Shown: positions 61,801 through 64,000 of the stretch, in pieces
Position numbering within the stretch: position 1 is the first letter of the stretch
Layout of the letters: each line of letters begins with the position of its first letter
From: Reticulascus tulasneorum
Lineage: Eukaryota; Ascomycota; Sordariomycetes; Glomerellales; Reticulascaceae
Assembly: GCA_001557505.1 (NCBI GenBank)
Contig: LSAX01000003.1
Coordinates: 4,464,001-4,528,000 of the forward strand
DNA: 64,000 nt
Reading direction: 5' to 3'
Notes under the pieces: generated by a model
Told to the model about the DNA's origin: nothing
Seen by the model: the letters and a program-made list of their open reading frames with translations, nothing else
The model's database searches: none
Translations under genes and position numbers: made by a program

Positions 61801-62460
61801 CGTAAAGCTATAAAAAACGTTATTAACAAAATAGACAAAATATACTAAGCAACAGACAAACAAACGTGAGCAATAGCCTATAGACTTTATAGTTTATATA
61901 TAACTATTTATAAAAGCTTTATTAAAAATATATAAATAGCTATATAAAAATAAAAGCTTAATATTAATCTAGATCTATATAAAGAAGATAAAACTTAAAA
62001 TATTTCTCTTCTTTATAAAAATCTTAAATATAAATATATTTAGATATATTTATAACTATAAAAGATAAACTATAAAATATATCATACTTTTCTATAACAA
62101 CCTTAAAGAATAATAAAAATAACTTACATAAAGACTAAATAAGTATATTAACCTATATACCAACCTTAAACACCTAAAAAAAGCTAAGATCATTATAAAA
62201 TAAACTATTAACACTAAACTTTTACAGATATTCACATTTATATATAAGTTTATATAATAATAAAACGAAAAAAGACTAAAACACATATAAATAAAAATAT
62301 AATAACAAAAGATAAATTATTAAAATAATATAAGACTATAGATAAACGTTTAGAAAATATATAAATCCGTATAAAATTATATATAAGATATTAAGCCATA
62401 AACAGACATACTAAAATGTATAAATCCACATAAAACCATATCTTAGATATTAAATATTAA
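58900..62460 (+). pseudogene. ORF2 of LINE L3 (endonuclease + RT), broken
   Basis: The endonuclease motif K-D-F-N-L-K-N-L-*-* lies at about 59442-59471 (GDFN box with Gly as Lys). The RT box F-I-N-N-I-N-L-I is at 61055-61078, both Asp codons now AAT. The order (EN, then RT 1.6 kb later) and spacing match L2. An RNase H domain expected downstream could not be read. Broken by TAA/TAG in every domain. Confidence 0.8.
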
Positions 62461-64000
62461 ACCTTAAACTAAATACTAGCTTAGAACTTATTTATAAAGC
62501 TTCTTATAGGCTTTTATAGCTAAAGACTTCGTTAAAGCTTTATAAGCCTATTTACCATTTTTAATAAACTTAAGAACCTCTTTCTCTAACTTTACTTCTT
62601 CTTCTTAGACTTTCTTCTCTTTATTTCCCTCTATTCTAAACGTAGCTATTTAAGTTAAAGATATTACCTAAGGTTTAAGCTTAGCCTAGATAGCGGAGGT
62701 AATATTAAATACTTATAAAAGTTAGTATATAACTACTTAAAGACGTAGATAAGAATATATAATATGAAGAATATTGGCGGAAATTGACTTTAAAATATAA
62801 TTAACGATCTTAAACGATAGATTTATTATCTTATCTTAATAATTAACAATAGAAATAATATCTAATAAATTAATATTCATGGCCGTAAAAGCTATTAAGA
62901 GATTAACTAAAGATAAAGCCGCGGAAAACGACCTAATAGCTAACTAATCAACCTAACCAGCTTTAGCTTATATATAAATAATATTAATATTAAACATAAT
63001 ATGTTTAAATATGATTATATCTAATAGTAAATAAGTATATAAACTATTATTATCTAAACTATAGTCTTAGTAAGCTATATAAGATTATATAAGTTAGTAT
63101 AAGATAATATAATAACGATCAAACATCTAAGAACCATTAATAAACTAATATACAGCTATATAAGAAATTAAGTAGACTTATAAAGTTGTAAATAATATTT
63201 ATCTTAATATAAATTTTATACCATAAACGGTTATTCATAATTATTAAAGAGAAATATTAACAAAAGATTAAAAAAGACTATATAAGACCATATATATATA
63301 TCTAAAACATAATACCTGCTTACTAGGTTTAGGCTTTCTATAAATAGCTAGATTATAAAGGTCTTATATAGATATAAGGTAAACGTATTAGAAATAATAA
63401 AGAAGTAACGTAATATTATTATTAGAATAAAGATCTAACGTTTAAGATACCATAAGACTATGTAAGATTATATAAGATTTTTTAAAGATAAGATAATTAT
63501 AACAGATTAATATTAATAATCGATAAATATAAGGCCATATAAAAGTATATTTATAAAGTAGTAAATAATAATAGATATTTTCAAGACGAGGATTTTTAAG
63601 AAAAATCGGTTATATATATATAAAATCTAAGATTATATATAACCGCCTACGAAGTGCTAGATTAAGAAATCACGTATAAAGAAGAAGTTAGCTAATGGTA
63701 ACTACTGCTAGATATAAGAAGACGTGAAAAGCCGATAAAGGAAGTAGGCGCCGCTAAGCAGCCTAAAAAAGAAATAACGAACAAAGATAACAAAGGGAAA
63801 GAGAAAATAAGCCTTTATATTAATATATAAGATTATATAAAGACGAAAAAGACTATTTCTAAAATAACCGGTTTATAAAAACGATTAACTAATAAGATAA
63901 GATAGGTCTAAATACCTATATAAACCTATATAAGATAACGTATATAATAATATCTATCTTACCTTAAATAAAGAAAAATAAAGAATAATATATAAGATAA
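62460..64000 (+). other. 3' region of LINE L3
   Basis: Same 1.7-kb conserved 3' region as 34724-36400 and 1-1432. Comparison of the three copies shows C/T and G/A differences almost exclusively. Repeated TATATAAG motifs as in the others. Confidence 0.6.

Larger units (their letters stand above)
57452..64000 (+). mobile_element. LINE (Tad1-like) copy L3, runs out of the window
   Basis: Inverted twin of L2. The 5' end (CCTAATAACCCTTTTTAGC) matches the inverted right end of L2 (GCTAAAAAAGGCTATTAAGC). The 3' end is missing by roughly 150 bases compared with L1. A GC-richer 5' leader (GATCGGCGACGGCTATATAAGGCCG near 57520) precedes ORF1. Confidence 0.88.

Noticed and set aside
62092..62286. Minus-strand 64-codon frame
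   Set aside because: Antisense to the end of ORF2 of LINE L3, with no features of its own.
1..64000. CRISPR-like arrays, bacterial promoters, operons or terminators
   Set aside because: Repeated motifs are LTRs, LINE ends and RIP-generated TA-rich words. The sequence is fungal.

Overview
The window looks like an AT-rich, transposon-packed compartment of a filamentous ascomycete (Pezizomycotina). Almost all of it is nested, decayed transposable elements in which CpA/TpG has become TpA. Reading frames are broken mainly by TAA and TAG where the family has Gln or Trp, so protein domains can still be read across the stops. This is the footprint of repeat-induced point mutation (RIP). No typical bacterial, plant or animal features are seen. 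The sequence does not let me name the genus.

Layout. 1-1450: 3' end of a LINE (copy L1). About 1470-7239: a very degraded minus-strand Ty3/Gypsy element (A). 7240-30447: a nest in which an old fragment of a second Gypsy family (G0, 7240-7690 and 30359-30447) holds a copy of the same family (G1, 7696-30353, 613-bp LTRs, 5-bp target duplication CATCT), and G1 is itself split by a 14.7-kb Gypsy element (B, 14653-29336). About 30448-30605: a reversed LTR fragment. About 30615-33845: an island of normal base composition. 33846-34697: extremely AT-rich, unidentified. 34698-41416: a 6.7-kb minus-strand LINE (L2). 41718-57073: an old minus-strand Gypsy of the G1 family (G3), containing a Fot1/pogo DNA transposon (42844-44676, TA duplication, about 45-bp inverted repeats) and a complete minus-strand Gypsy (G2, 45755-53732, 613-bp LTRs, duplication TTATA). 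57079-57440: a fragment of another copy (G4). 57452-64000: a plus-strand LINE (L3) leaving the window on the right.

The only convincing intact gene is at 31963-32322 in the island: a 119-residue secreted protein with a signal peptide and six cysteines in the predicted mature part. It is a single-exon candidate effector, preceded by a TATA box. Its setting, a lone small secreted protein gene in a RIP-degraded repeat desert, is the one in which avirulence/effector genes of plant-associated fungi are often found. Two broken gene-like stretches lie on the minus strand of the same island.

The most unusual element is B. It has a normal pol (reverse transcriptase, RNase H, integrase, GPY domain), but between integrase and 3' LTR it carries about 5 kb of additional coding-like sequence. 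Most of this stays in one frame with only TAA/TAG interruptions, and I cannot assign it to a family. B also has a 251-bp tandem duplication in its leader and no recognisable target duplication.
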